Shown: positions 35,449-44,265 of the stretch, piece after piece
Position numbering within the stretch: position 1 is the first letter of the stretch
Layout: every line of letters starts with the position of its first letter
NCBI RefSeq assembly: GCF_019039055.1
Contig: NZ_JAHOPB010000001.1
Span: forward strand, 2,516,001-2,580,000
Direction of reading: 5' to 3'
Length of the DNA: 64,000 bases
DNA from: Reyranella humidisoli
GTDB lineage: Bacteria; Pseudomonadota; Alphaproteobacteria; Reyranellales; Reyranellaceae
The notes under the pieces: model-generated
Databases searched by the model: none
The model's input: only the letters and a program-made list of their open reading frames with translations
Told to the model about the DNA's origin: nothing
Program-made: the position numbers and the translations under genes

Positions 35449-36108
35449 TCACGTCGCCCGGAGCGAACGTTCGTAGGTCTCGAGAGCCTCGTCAATCGTC
35501 GTGAAGTCGCTGAGCCTGCCGCGATGCAGGACCGCGCCGAGGTTGCAGTACTGGCGGATCGTCTCGACATGCTGCGAAACCAGGATCAGCGAGGCCGCAT
35601 GCATACGCTCCCCGAAGGCGGCCGCGCACTTCCGGCGAAAGGCCGCATCGCCGACCTCGATCACCTCGTCGACCAGGTAGAGGTCGAAATCGAAGGCGAA
35701 GCTGGTGGCGACGGCGATGCGGGCGAACATGCCGGACGAGTAGGTGCCGACCGGCATGTCGAAATAGCGGTCGAGCTCGGCGAACTCCTCGATCCAGGCG
35801 CTGACCTCGCCGTGGTTCATGCCGTAGATCCGCGCCAGGAACGCCACGTTCTCGCGGGCCGAGAGGTGGGGGTGGAAGGTGCCGGTAAAGCCGACCGGAA
35901 ACGAAATGCGCCCCTCGCGCACGATGCGGCCGCGGTCGGGCATCTCGCTGCCCGCGATCAGGCGCAGCAGGGCGGACTTGCCGGCGCCGTTCACGCCGAA
36001 GATGCCGATGCGGCTGAGCGGCGGCAGCTCGAAGCTCACATCGTCGAGGATGACGTGGCGCCCGCCGGGCACGGCGTAGCTCTTGCTCACTCCCTCGAGG
36101 CGGATCAT
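35449..36108 (-). CDS. Capsule/O-antigen polysaccharide ABC transporter ATP-binding protein
   Basis: A 219-residue ABC ATPase of KpsT type. Walker A is GVNGAGKS (38-45), the signature is the KpsT-like YSSGM, Walker B is LYLVDEVIEVGD, and the H-loop is LVSQH. It powers export of a finished polysaccharide through the membrane with the KpsM-type permease encoded just upstream. The ATG overlaps the permease stop by ATGA (36105-36108). The length is the usual ~220 residues; there is no carbohydrate-binding C-terminal extension of the Wzt kind, so capsule-type export is favoured over O-antigen. Confidence 0.92.
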   Translation of the reverse strand: MIRLEGVSKSYAVPGGRHVILDDVSFELPPLSRIGIFGVNGAGKSALLRLIAGSEMPDRGRIVREGRISFPVGFTGTFHPHLSARENVAFLARIYGMNHGEVSAWIEEFAELDRYFDMPVGTYSSGMFARIAVATSFAFDFDLYLVDEVIEVGDAAFRRKCAAAFGERMHAASLILVSQHVETIRQYCNLGAVLHRGRLSDFTTIDEALETYERSLRAT

Positions 36109-38063
36109 TGAGTCCTCATGCGCCGGCGCAGCGCCCGTTCGAGGATCAGGCCCACCAGCACCGTGCCGAAGGCGACGGCGAAGATGTAGGTCTTGTCGAG
36201 CCACGGCGGATCGTAGTCGCGGAAGAAGCCGGTCCGGAACCACTCGATGCATTGCAGCAGCGGGTTCCAGGACAGCGGCTCGCGGATCCATTCCGGCATG
36301 CTCTGCGGCAGGAAGAACACGCCCGAGGCGACGTAGAGGAAGCGCTGCATGATCATCCAGCCGTTGGCCCACGGCCGCCACAGGTTGTTCATGACCGCGC
36401 TGATCAGGCCGAGCCCCAGCGCGAACAGCCAGACCGCCAAAGTGGCATAGACCGCCTCGATGTGGCTGTCCGTGCGCGGGCCGTAGGAGATCAGCTCGAA
36501 GGTGCCGAACGTGACCACGATCACGGTGAAGCCGATCAGCAGCTCGGTGAGCGCCATCGCCAGCACGAGGTCGAGACGGGCGATCACGGGGACCTGCAGG
36601 ACGCCGATATTGTCCTGGAACAGGTTCTGCGAATGATCGATGACGTGGATGAACAGGTAGAAGGGCATGACGCCCGTCGCATAGAAGAAGAACAGGTGCC
36701 CGCCGATCGGTGGCATGCCGCCGTTGAACAGGCTGAGCACGATGCCCAGGGTCACGATATTGATGGCCTGCGGGATGAACAGCGACAGGAAGCCGAAGCG
36801 GCCCTGCGCCGTGCGATGGCGGAAGTCGCGCAGCACCAGCGCCGTGAGCACGCGCGCCTGCGTGACGAGCTGGTCGCGGACCGCCGCGAAACGGGACGGC
36901 GGTCGTGCCGGCCGGTCGCGCCACGGCGCCCGCGGCATGGGCGGGAACAGGCCCGACCCACCGGCATAGGCGACCGGCTCGCGCCCCGAGCGCTTGGCCA
37001 GCAGGAAGAGCCGCAGGTCGCGCACGCTGGTGCTGGCGGGGGCCAGTTGCGACGCCCGGTCGATCACCTCGACCGCTTCCTCGTCCTCGTTGGCATGGGC
37101 CAGCGCATGCGCCAGCTCGACATGGATCTCGGCCTTGTCGGGCGAGGCCGCCAACGCCTGGCGCAGGTAGCGGATGCCCTGTTCGCGCTCGCCCAGCCGG
37201 TTGGACAGCACGCCCGCCATGTAGAGGTATTCGCCGTTCTCCGGATCGATGCGCAGCGCGTGGAGGATCTCGTCCAGCGCCAGCCGGTTCTTGCCCATCG
37301 AGGCATAGGAGGCTGCCAGCAGGTGGCAGACCGAGGCGTCGTCCGGCTGCTCCTCGCGCAGGCGCAGCAGCAGCGGGATCGCCCGGCCGTGATGGCTGAG
37401 CTCGAACAGGATGCGGGCGAGTTTGTCGCGCGGCGCCGCCGCGTCGGGCCACAGCCGCGCCGCCCGCGCCGCGGCGCTGGAGGCGGCATGGAGGTCGCCC
37501 GAGCGATAGGCGAGCTCGATCTCCATCAGGAGGCTCTCCTCGGTGGGCGTTCCGGCATCGTTGACCGAGTGGACCGCCTGCAGGGCCTCCTCGATCCGGT
37601 TCGCCTGGACCAGCAGCCGCGCCCTCTGCAACTGGGCGGCCTGGCTCGGGCCGCACAGCGTCGCCCGGGCTTCGGCGGCGGCAAGCGCGCCCTCGACGTC
37701 ACCCGCCTGGAGGCGCGCCTGGACGTGGAGGTCGTGGGCGGGCTCGAGACCCGGATCGTAGGCGACGGCGCGGGCGGCGCTTTCCGCCGCGCCTGCCGCA
37801 TCGCCGCTCTCGAACAGCAGGACGGCCAGACGGTGATGGAACGGCGCCGAGTCCGGATCGCGCGCCACCAGCAGCGTCATGGCTCGAACCGACGTCGCAA
37901 GGTCGCGGTTCACATAGGCGACTTCGGAGGCAACCAGCAGGTCCTCGACGGAAAGTGCGGCGGCGGCCTCGTCGGAGGAGAGGCGCGCGCGCACCTCCTC
38001 GATCGGCGTTTCCGCCGAAAGTCGCTCAGCGTCCGCCACGGTGGCCCCGGCGCGAGTTGACAA
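36105..38063 (-). CDS. TPR domain fused to KpsM-type ABC-2 polysaccharide permease
   Basis: A 652-residue fusion. Residues ~40-370 are TPR-like helical repeats (for example DPDSAPFHHRLAVLLFESGD, LDEILHALRIDPENGEYLY and AEIHVELAHALAHANEDEEA). Residues ~390-652 are a complete ABC-2 permease of KpsM type with about six membrane helices: LVLRDFRHRTAQGRFGFLS, VLQVPVIARLD, SWNPLLQCIEWFRTGFF. Ordinary KpsM proteins are about 260 residues, so the ~390-residue N-terminal extension is unusual. It begins a coupled three-gene unit with the ATPase and KpsE. The TPR part would sit in the cytoplasm, where it might recruit glycosyltransferases or the polymer; that is inference. The join is in frame with no stop or obvious start between the parts. 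Confidence 0.88.
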   Translation of the reverse strand: MSTRAGATVADAERLSAETPIEEVRARLSSDEAAAALSVEDLLVASEVAYVNRDLATSVRAMTLLVARDPDSAPFHHRLAVLLFESGDAAGAAESAARAVAYDPGLEPAHDLHVQARLQAGDVEGALAAAEARATLCGPSQAAQLQRARLLVQANRIEEALQAVHSVNDAGTPTEESLLMEIELAYRSGDLHAASSAAARAARLWPDAAAPRDKLARILFELSHHGRAIPLLLRLREEQPDDASVCHLLAASYASMGKNRLALDEILHALRIDPENGEYLYMAGVLSNRLGEREQGIRYLRQALAASPDKAEIHVELAHALAHANEDEEAVEVIDRASQLAPASTSVRDLRLFLLAKRSGREPVAYAGGSGLFPPMPRAPWRDRPARPPSRFAAVRDQLVTQARVLTALVLRDFRHRTAQGRFGFLSLFIPQAINIVTLGIVLSLFNGGMPPIGGHLFFFYATGVMPFYLFIHVIDHSQNLFQDNIGVLQVPVIARLDLVLAMALTELLIGFTVIVVTFGTFELISYGPRTDSHIEAVYATLAVWLFALGLGLISAVMNNLWRPWANGWMIMQRFLYVASGVFFLPQSMPEWIREPLSWNPLLQCIEWFRTGFFRDYDPPWLDKTYIFAVAFGTVLVGLILERALRRRMRTQ

Positions 38064-38127
38064 AGACGGGCACTGCCCTCAGCAGTAGCCCGCGCCGCCG
38101 CCCCCGTGTTCGAGCCCTTTGCTGGTC

Positions 38128-39276
38128 ATGATCAACTTTCATTGCCGACACTATAAGGGTTCGAAACCCTGCATCTTCAACAAAACCGAGGGCATGGAGT
38201 GCCCGACCTGCACCCGCGCCGATGAATTCGGCTGCCGCGTGCTGATCGTCAAGCTCGATGCGCTGGGCGACGTGCTGCGGACCGGCAGCCTGGTCCCGAT
38301 CCTCCACAGGCTGCATCCGCGACCCTACGTCTGCTGGATCACGCGGCCCGAGGCGGTCGAGATCGTGCGCATGATCGACGGCGTGGACGAGGTGGTGCCG
38401 CTCAATGTCGACGGGCTGGCGCGCATCGCCGAGGGCGGCTGGGACCATGTCTATGCGCTGTCGAACGACCACAGTACGGCTTCGCTTGCCACCACGGCGC
38501 GGCCCGCGCATCCGGTCGTCGGCTATTCGATGAAGGACGGCCGCCTGCGTCCGGGCAACCGCGCCGCCGAGCGCTGGCTGGAGATGGCGGCCTTCGACCG
38601 ACTGAAGCGCGCCAACACCGAGAGCTACCAGAAGCTGATGCTCGACATCGTCGGCGTCGAGGGGCCGCTGGAGCCGCCACGCCTCACGGTCGAGCGGAAG
38701 CATCTCGACCACGCGGCCGGCTGGATTGCGGACCTGTTCGCCGGCAGCACGCGCCGCCGCATCGCGATCAACGTCGGCTCGGGCGCCCGCTGGCCCAAGA
38801 AGATGCTCGAGGCCGACCAGATCGCGGCCTACGCCCGACTCGCGCACGAGCGGCTCGACGCCGATATCCTGCTCGTGGGCGGTCCGGCCGAGATCGCGAA
38901 GACCGAGGCGATCCTGGCAGCCTGCGGCCCCGGCACGCCGGTACGGTCGGCGCTCACATCGCACTCGGTGCCGGAGTTCGTCGGCGTGCTGCGACAGGTC
39001 GATGCGCTGCTGTGCGGCGACACGCTGGCGCTGCACATCGCCACCGCGATCGGCCTGCCGACCGTTTGCCTCGTCGGCCCGACCAGCTCGGCCGAGCTCG
39101 CCGATTTCGACGGACTGGTGCTCAAGAGTTCGGTCGACACGCTGGATTGCCTGGGCTGCTACGGCGATTGCCGCAAGGTCGACAACTGCATGTCCCTGTT
39201 CGACCTCGAGGGGCTGGTCGAGCTGACGGCCCGCCAGCTCGCCCGCCCGGCGCCGGTCAGGCCTCGCGCTGCCTGA
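38128..39276 (+). CDS. Glycosyltransferase family 9 (heptosyltransferase-like) with N-terminal four-cysteine motif
   Basis: A 382-residue GT-B protein. VLIVKLDALGDVLRTGSL is the GT9 N-terminal motif, NVGSGARWPKK lies in the middle, and GDTLALHIATAIGLPTVCL is the GT9 donor-site motif. GT9 enzymes usually move ADP-heptose to lipopolysaccharide core. Before the GT-B fold are Cys6, Cys15, Cys25 and Cys28 (HCRHYKGSKPC then ECPTC), likely metal-binding. ATG at 38128 was preferred over TTG at 38119; no strong ribosome site is seen for either. It is divergent from the kpsM unit with 64 bp between. hldE-hldD, 15 kb away, could supply its donor. Confidence 0.87.
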   Translation: MINFHCRHYKGSKPCIFNKTEGMECPTCTRADEFGCRVLIVKLDALGDVLRTGSLVPILHRLHPRPYVCWITRPEAVEIVRMIDGVDEVVPLNVDGLARIAEGGWDHVYALSNDHSTASLATTARPAHPVVGYSMKDGRLRPGNRAAERWLEMAAFDRLKRANTESYQKLMLDIVGVEGPLEPPRLTVERKHLDHAAGWIADLFAGSTRRRIAINVGSGARWPKKMLEADQIAAYARLAHERLDADILLVGGPAEIAKTEAILAACGPGTPVRSALTSHSVPEFVGVLRQVDALLCGDTLALHIATAIGLPTVCLVGPTSSAELADFDGLVLKSSVDTLDCLGCYGDCRKVDNCMSLFDLEGLVELTARQLARPAPVRPRAA

Positions 39277-39312
39277 CCGCTGCCGTTGACCGTCTCCTCC
39301 GACGCCGCGGCG

Positions 39313-42300
39313 TCAGAGGATGAAGTCGGAGAGCTGAAGCCCGCCGGTCGTGGTGGTGATCGCGATCAGGGCCAGATCCGTGTTGGCGTTGAAGACGCCC
39401 GGATCGTGCTCGACGTAGATCGTGTTCGACGTGCCCGACGTCTGGATCAGCAGATTGTCGGCGGTGATGCCGAGCGCCGAGAGGTCGATCTTGTCGCTGC
39501 CGAGCTGGAATCCGACGATCGTGTCGTATCCCGTGACCAGGTTGCTGTCGAGGTAGTCGGCGTAAACGAAGGTGTCGGCGCCGGCGCCGGCATAGAGCGC
39601 GTCGGCACTGCCGCCGCCGTCGATGACGGAAGCATCGTTGCCGGCGATGATGACGTCGCCGCCGGACGAACCGATGACGTTCGGCACGTTCACGATCGAG
39701 GCTTCGAGCGTGAAGATGCCGTCGTTGTTGGCGCCGTCGTTGACATAGGCGTTGTGGCCGTTGAGCAGGTCGACATAGACGCTGCGGCCGACCGCCATCT
39801 CGGCGAACGAGATCGTGTTGTTTGCAAAGCCCGTAACGCCCGCCATCTGCGACGCGCCGCCCCACACCTGGTTGACGCCGTCGTCGTCGACGTTGCCCAG
39901 CAGGAAGGTGTTGAAGGCACCGCCCCCGTAGAGGGCGTTGCTGCCGCCGTCGCCGTTCAGCACCGTAACGGCGCTCGCATCGGCCGCCGCCTGTGCGCTG
40001 CTGGCGTACAGCAGGTCGTCGCCGTCCAGTCCGTCCAGGCGGCCGCTGGTGTTGCCGCCGACCAGCAGGTCATCGAACGCCGAGCCCGTCGCATTGCGGA
40101 TGCCGCCGGCAAAGTAATCGACGGCGATCGGCGTCACCGTGGACGGTCCGTTCCAGTAGCTTGCATCGACGTCGCCGCGCTGGCCGATCTGCGCCGGCAG
40201 GTCGACATAGACGCCGCCGATCGCGTCGTAATAGCTGACGCTGCCGGCCGTCAGGACCGGATTGGCCGAGACCCAGACGGTGATGTGCTGGCTTGAGAAC
40301 GCATCGACGGTGTCGGCGGCAGAGACGGTCACCTGGTAGCCCGGCGTCGCCCCCGCCGGCGGCAGGTCGCTGAGGTCGGGGGCCGTGATGAAGCTCAACT
40401 GGTTGCCGCCGACCATCTGGAACAGCGCCGCGTCCTCGCCGCCGGTGATGGCGTAGGAAATCGTCTGGCCGGGATCCACGTCGACGGCGGTGACGGTCGT
40501 CACCAGCGTCTGGCTGGTCACCATGGTGATGCTGGCGGTCGGTCCGCCGCCGTTCGAGGTGATGTCCGGCGGTGTGCCCGGCGGCGTCGGTCCGGGGACG
40601 TTGCCCACGATGAAGTTGGTCGCGCCGCTTTCGTCGTCGATCTCCGCGCCGGTATTGGGGAGCGGCGCGCCGACCGAGTTCTCGCCGATGACATTGTCGA
40701 CGATCTGCGTGCCGGTGACGCCGGCGGCGAGCGTGATGCCGTTGCCGGTGTTGCCGCTGATGTAGTTGGCGCGCGGCTCGTCGGGGCTCGCCTCGACGCC
40801 GCCGATCAGGTTTCCGGTGCCGGTGGTCGAGACCAGGATGCCGCCCTGGCCGTTGCCGAAGCCGCTGGTGATCAGGGAGTTGGTGCCGATGGCGGTGTTG
40901 AGGACCTGATTGTTGTAGGCACTGCCCGTGATCTCGATTCCGTAGCCGGCGTTGTTCGAGAAGGTATTCTGCGGGATCACCGAGCCGTTGTTGCCGCCGA
41001 TGATGTTGTCGTGGGCGTTGCCGCTGATCACGACTCCGCTGCCGCCGTTGGCCATGCTCGGGATGCCGATGCCGGTATCGACGGTCGTGCTGGTGCCCGT
41101 CGTATTCAGGCCGATGATGTTGGGATCGACGGTGACGCCCCAGGCGTCGCCGGTGATCTCGATGCCGTTGTTGGTGTTGCCGGAGAAGACGTTGGTGCGG
41201 AGCAGGATGTTGCCGCCCGTCGAATCGATCAGGATGCCGTTGTTGCCGTTGGGCGCCGAGCCCTGGAAGGCGAGCAGGCCGCCGAACGTGTTGAAGGTCG
41301 TGAAGCCGCTGGCGGTATCGGTGACGTAGATGCCGTTCTGGCCGTTGCCGGCCGAGACGTTGCCGAGCGGGATGACGCCGCCGACCGTGGTGTCGCGCGA
41401 ATCGCCGTCGACCAGGATGCCGTTCAGGGCGTTGCCGACCGTGGTCGCATTGTCGGCGCCGATGCCGAAGAAGTTGGCCTGGATCGTGGCATTGTCGGAA
41501 TTGGTGATGTGGACGCCGTTGCCGCCATTGCCGCTCAGCACGTTGTAGTAGACGAAGGGCTCGGTATAGAAGTCGCAGCCCAGCAGGGCGTTGTTGTCGG
41601 CGTTGAGGATCTGAACGCCGTCGCCGGCGTTGCCGATGGCGGCGGTACCGTCGGCGTCGGTACCGATGAAGTTGCCGCTGAGCACGTTGTTCTCGGACCC
41701 GTTCTGGATCAGCACGCCGTTCTGGCCGTTGCCCGAGATCAGGTTGCCGAGCGGCGGCGTCACGAGCACCGGCGGGACGATGGTGCCCTTGTTGCCGGTC
41801 GGATCGTTGGCCTGGCCGGTCGACGAATCGACGTAGACCGTGCCGCCGATCATGTTGTCGTGCGCGCCGTTGGTGATCAGGATGCCGTTCTGGCCGTTGG
41901 CCACGGCCGTGGTGCCATCGGCATCCGTGCCGATGCGATTGCCGACCACAGTGTTGTCCGACGATCCCCAGAAGGCGATGCCGTTGCCGCCATTGCCGGA
42001 GATGACGTTCGTGACGGTGTCCGGATGACTCTCGGGGTTGAGGCCGATCAGGTTGCCGGACGAGGTCGAATTGACGTGGATGCCGTCCAGCGCGTTGCCG
42101 AAAGCGGTGCCGTTGGCATGGATGCCGATGTAGTTGGCGTTCAGCGTGATGCCGGAGCTGTTGAGCGTGATGCCGTTGCTGCCGGAATTGCCCAGCGCGA
42201 GGCCGAATACGGCCGAACCGTCCGACGCGCCCGAGAAGGTGAGACCGGCGTTCCCGCCGAAGTTGATCTCGACGGTCGGTACGCCCAGCGCCGCGAAGCC

Positions 42301-42489
42301 CGGCGCGGTCATGCCGTCGAGCGTGACCGGCTTCAGGATGGTGGGCAGGGAATTTGCCAGAACGATCTCGCCGGCCACGGTGAAGACGATCGAGTTGCTG
42401 GCTGCATTGCTGGAGTTGAGTGCGGTGATCGCGGCCCTGAGCGAACCCGGTCCGGCGTCATCCAGGGTGGAGACAATGAAAGTGGTCAT
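39313..42489 (-). CDS. Large parallel beta-helix secreted protein with type I secretion-like C-terminus
   Basis: A 1058-residue, very Asn/Gly-rich protein without a Sec signal. It opens with FIVSTLDDAGPGSLRAAI, a pattern found before beta-helix (CSLREA-like) domains. Residues ~100-600 are right-handed beta-helix turns repeating NNTI/NxIxGNxxNGI. A cadherin-like segment covers about 650-760 (TAVDVDPGQTISYAITGG). The last ~130 residues resemble the peptidase M10 C-terminal module of the protease at 17406 (DSNLVTGYDTI is identical in both) and end LQLSDFIL. It is probably an exported adhesin or glycan-binding protein. The start MTTFIV is short of a signal, as expected for a type I substrate. Confidence 0.87.
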   Translation of the reverse strand: MTTFIVSTLDDAGPGSLRAAITALNSSNAASNSIVFTVAGEIVLANSLPTILKPVTLDGMTAPGFAALGVPTVEINFGGNAGLTFSGASDGSAVFGLALGNSGSNGITLNSSGITLNANYIGIHANGTAFGNALDGIHVNSTSSGNLIGLNPESHPDTVTNVISGNGGNGIAFWGSSDNTVVGNRIGTDADGTTAVANGQNGILITNGAHDNMIGGTVYVDSSTGQANDPTGNKGTIVPPVLVTPPLGNLISGNGQNGVLIQNGSENNVLSGNFIGTDADGTAAIGNAGDGVQILNADNNALLGCDFYTEPFVYYNVLSGNGGNGVHITNSDNATIQANFFGIGADNATTVGNALNGILVDGDSRDTTVGGVIPLGNVSAGNGQNGIYVTDTASGFTTFNTFGGLLAFQGSAPNGNNGILIDSTGGNILLRTNVFSGNTNNGIEITGDAWGVTVDPNIIGLNTTGTSTTVDTGIGIPSMANGGSGVVISGNAHDNIIGGNNGSVIPQNTFSNNAGYGIEITGSAYNNQVLNTAIGTNSLITSGFGNGQGGILVSTTGTGNLIGGVEASPDEPRANYISGNTGNGITLAAGVTGTQIVDNVIGENSVGAPLPNTGAEIDDESGATNFIVGNVPGPTPPGTPPDITSNGGGPTASITMVTSQTLVTTVTAVDVDPGQTISYAITGGEDAALFQMVGGNQLSFITAPDLSDLPPAGATPGYQVTVSAADTVDAFSSQHITVWVSANPVLTAGSVSYYDAIGGVYVDLPAQIGQRGDVDASYWNGPSTVTPIAVDYFAGGIRNATGSAFDDLLVGGNTSGRLDGLDGDDLLYASSAQAAADASAVTVLNGDGGSNALYGGGAFNTFLLGNVDDDGVNQVWGGASQMAGVTGFANNTISFAEMAVGRSVYVDLLNGHNAYVNDGANNDGIFTLEASIVNVPNVIGSSGGDVIIAGNDASVIDGGGSADALYAGAGADTFVYADYLDSNLVTGYDTIVGFQLGSDKIDLSALGITADNLLIQTSGTSNTIYVEHDPGVFNANTDLALIAITTTTGGLQLSDFIL

Positions 42490-42668
42490 GCCAGATTCTC
42501 CGTTGAGTTGAGCTTGAGTCAGGAACGCATGCGGGCGCGGGTTCCCTTATCACAACTCGCTCATTGCCCTATGCATCTTGAGCCGAAGTACCGGCCATTC
42601 AGCAACGCGGATGCATCGATGGAAGAGTATGCCGTCGCAAACGCTATGTGTTTGCATCAGCGATGCGA

Positions 42669-43784
42669 TCAGGGGGGCGAGCCGACGACTCCGTCGAGCA
42701 GATAGTCGGTGCGCTGGAGGGCTTCTGCCGTGGCACCGAGCGTGGTGCCTGCCGCGAGGACTCGCCGCCCCCGGTTGTCGTCGAGCGGTCCGGTGAAGAT
42801 CGGCTGGCCTTCCTTCATCGCGGCGATGGCGCGCGTGGCCGCCGCGATCGCCTCCGGGCTGGCACCGGCACCGAACGGACTCGAGCGCACGTAGTCCTTG
42901 TCGTAGCCACCGGTGACGAAGTCGGGCAGGGCACCGCCGCCGCGGCAGGTCTCGACGAAGCCGCGGAACATCGCGGTCCAGTGATAGTCGGCGCCGGTGA
43001 TATAGCCGCGGGGCGCGAGCGGCGCCTGATCGAAGGCGTGGCCGCAACTGCGGACGCCACGACTCTCGGCCGTCGCGATGATGGGCGCGGGCGCATCGAG
43101 ATGGCAGGTGATGACGTCACAGCCCGCATCGATCAGCGCATTGGTCGCCGCGGCGTCACGCGTCGCATCCTCCCAGCCTCCGGTGAAGGTGACGTGAACC
43201 CTCGCCTGCGGATTGGTGCGGCGCGCGCCCAGCAGAAAGGCGTTCACGTTCAGCAGCACGGCGCCGAGCGGCAGGCCGGCCACGAAGCCCAGCCGATTGG
43301 TGCGCGTGCTGAGCCCGGCTGCGACGCCGTTCACATAATGCCCCTCGTGGATCAGTGCATTCTGGCTGCCGAGCCGGCCCGGTCGCTCCTTCAGCGGAAG
43401 CAGCGAGGCCTGCCGGAAGGGGATGCCGGCATACCGCTGCGCCGCCGTGCGCAGGAACGGGTCGTTGTCGAAGGCTGTGGAGAACACGATGTCTGCGCCG
43501 GCGCCAATCAGCCCATTCAGTGCGCGCGCATAGGCACGCGTTTCGGCATCGTCCCGCCCGCTTCCATAGTCCGTGCTCTCGGGCAGGTAGGGTGCCTCGA
43601 CCAGCCGCACGCCCGGCAGTCGCGCGAGTTCGACGGCGGCGACGGCATGCGACTGGTTCCAGCCCCAGTCGAGGCGCGGGCCGATATAGACGAAGCCGAC
43701 GGTGAATCCGGCCGCGCGCGCCGCCCGGCCGGTGGCGAGGGGGGAGGCCAGCGCTGCAGCGGCGAGGAGCGTCCGCCGTCTCAT
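42669..43784 (-). CDS. BMP-family ABC transporter substrate-binding protein (PnrA-like)
   Basis: A 371-residue protein with a Tat-type signal (MRRRTLLAAAALASPLATG, AARAA cleavage). The mature protein begins GFTVGFVYIGPRLDWGWNQSH and contains ADIVFSTAFDNDPF, GFVAGLPLGAVLLNVNAF and GCDVITCHLDAPAPI, matching the BMP/PnrA family that binds nucleosides or related purines for ABC import. No ATPase or permease genes are near. The Trp-Asn ligand-side residues at the start of the mature domain are present. A small exported protein gene lies just upstream with a 4-bp gap, but its product is unrelated. The 179 bp beyond the stop, toward the beta-helix gene start, contain nothing recognised. Confidence 0.88.
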   Translation of the reverse strand: MRRRTLLAAAALASPLATGRAARAAGFTVGFVYIGPRLDWGWNQSHAVAAVELARLPGVRLVEAPYLPESTDYGSGRDDAETRAYARALNGLIGAGADIVFSTAFDNDPFLRTAAQRYAGIPFRQASLLPLKERPGRLGSQNALIHEGHYVNGVAAGLSTRTNRLGFVAGLPLGAVLLNVNAFLLGARRTNPQARVHVTFTGGWEDATRDAAATNALIDAGCDVITCHLDAPAPIIATAESRGVRSCGHAFDQAPLAPRGYITGADYHWTAMFRGFVETCRGGGALPDFVTGGYDKDYVRSSPFGAGASPEAIAAATRAIAAMKEGQPIFTGPLDDNRGRRVLAAGTTLGATAEALQRTDYLLDGVVGSPP

Positions 43785-43788
43785 CGCC

Positions 43789-44145
43789 CTAAAGCGGCCG
43801 GCAGTTCAGCGCGACGGTCCGCATCGAGCGTCCGGCCTTGCCGTCGCAACCGAGCCGCTTGCCGTGCGCGTAGAAGGGCGGATCGAGGAAATAGTCGAAG
43901 TCGTCGGTGTCCTGTGCGTTGACGATCCGGTAGAGCTTGTAGGGTCCGTTGTCGCAGATGATCTGCTGCGAATCGACAAACAGAGTCGCCGGGCCGATCA
44001 GCACATGCTCGATGTTGGGATTGGCCGCGCAGAACTTCTCCTGAAGCTCGCGATGGCTGCTCCCTTCGATGATCGGAACCGGCTGCGCCGCCGCCGTTCC
44101 CGCGATCATGCCGGCGGCAATAAGTCCCAAGACTGAAAGGTTCAC
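43789..44145 (-). CDS. Small exported hypothetical protein
   Basis: A 118-residue protein starting from GTG at 44145, chosen because GGGGGAG lies four to five bases upstream and because the Sec signal begins there (NLSVLGLIAAGMIAGTAAAQ). The frame is open 13 more codons to 44184. The mature part has three or four cysteines (FCAANP, IICDNGPYKLYR, LGCDG, LNCRPL) that may form two disulfides in the periplasm. I do not recognise the family. It is followed closely by the BMP binding-protein gene. Confidence 0.7.
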   Translation of the reverse strand: MNLSVLGLIAAGMIAGTAAAQPVPIIEGSSHRELQEKFCAANPNIEHVLIGPATLFVDSQQIICDNGPYKLYRIVNAQDTDDFDYFLDPPFYAHGKRLGCDGKAGRSMRTVALNCRPL

Positions 44146-44214
44146 AACGCTCCCCCGAGGTTGCAGCGTCACCATCCTGACCAAGGAAGTGCCGCGAGAC
44201 TAGAATCTCATATT

Positions 44215-44238
44215 CCTCTCCCCCTATCGGAGGAGAGG
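44215..44238. repeat. Short palindrome, copy 1 of a pair flanking the DUF1993 gene
   Basis: cctctcc and ggagagg arms surround a ten-base centre. It is preceded by ctcatattcctctc, closely similar to ctcatgttcctctc before the second palindrome at 44865. The two lie on either side of the gene at 44266-44784. Confidence 0.7.
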
Positions 44239-44265
44239 AGCATGAAAGGGTCGCGCGTCCGATCG

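Noticed and set aside
17406-42489. Complete type I secretion locus
   Set aside because: No HlyB-type ABC protein, HlyD adaptor or TolC gene is present; the only ABC ATPase here is the KpsT type.
41011-42705. 564-codon + frame opposite the beta-helix gene
   Set aside because: Antisense of low-complexity Asn/Gly codons; no domain or start signal.
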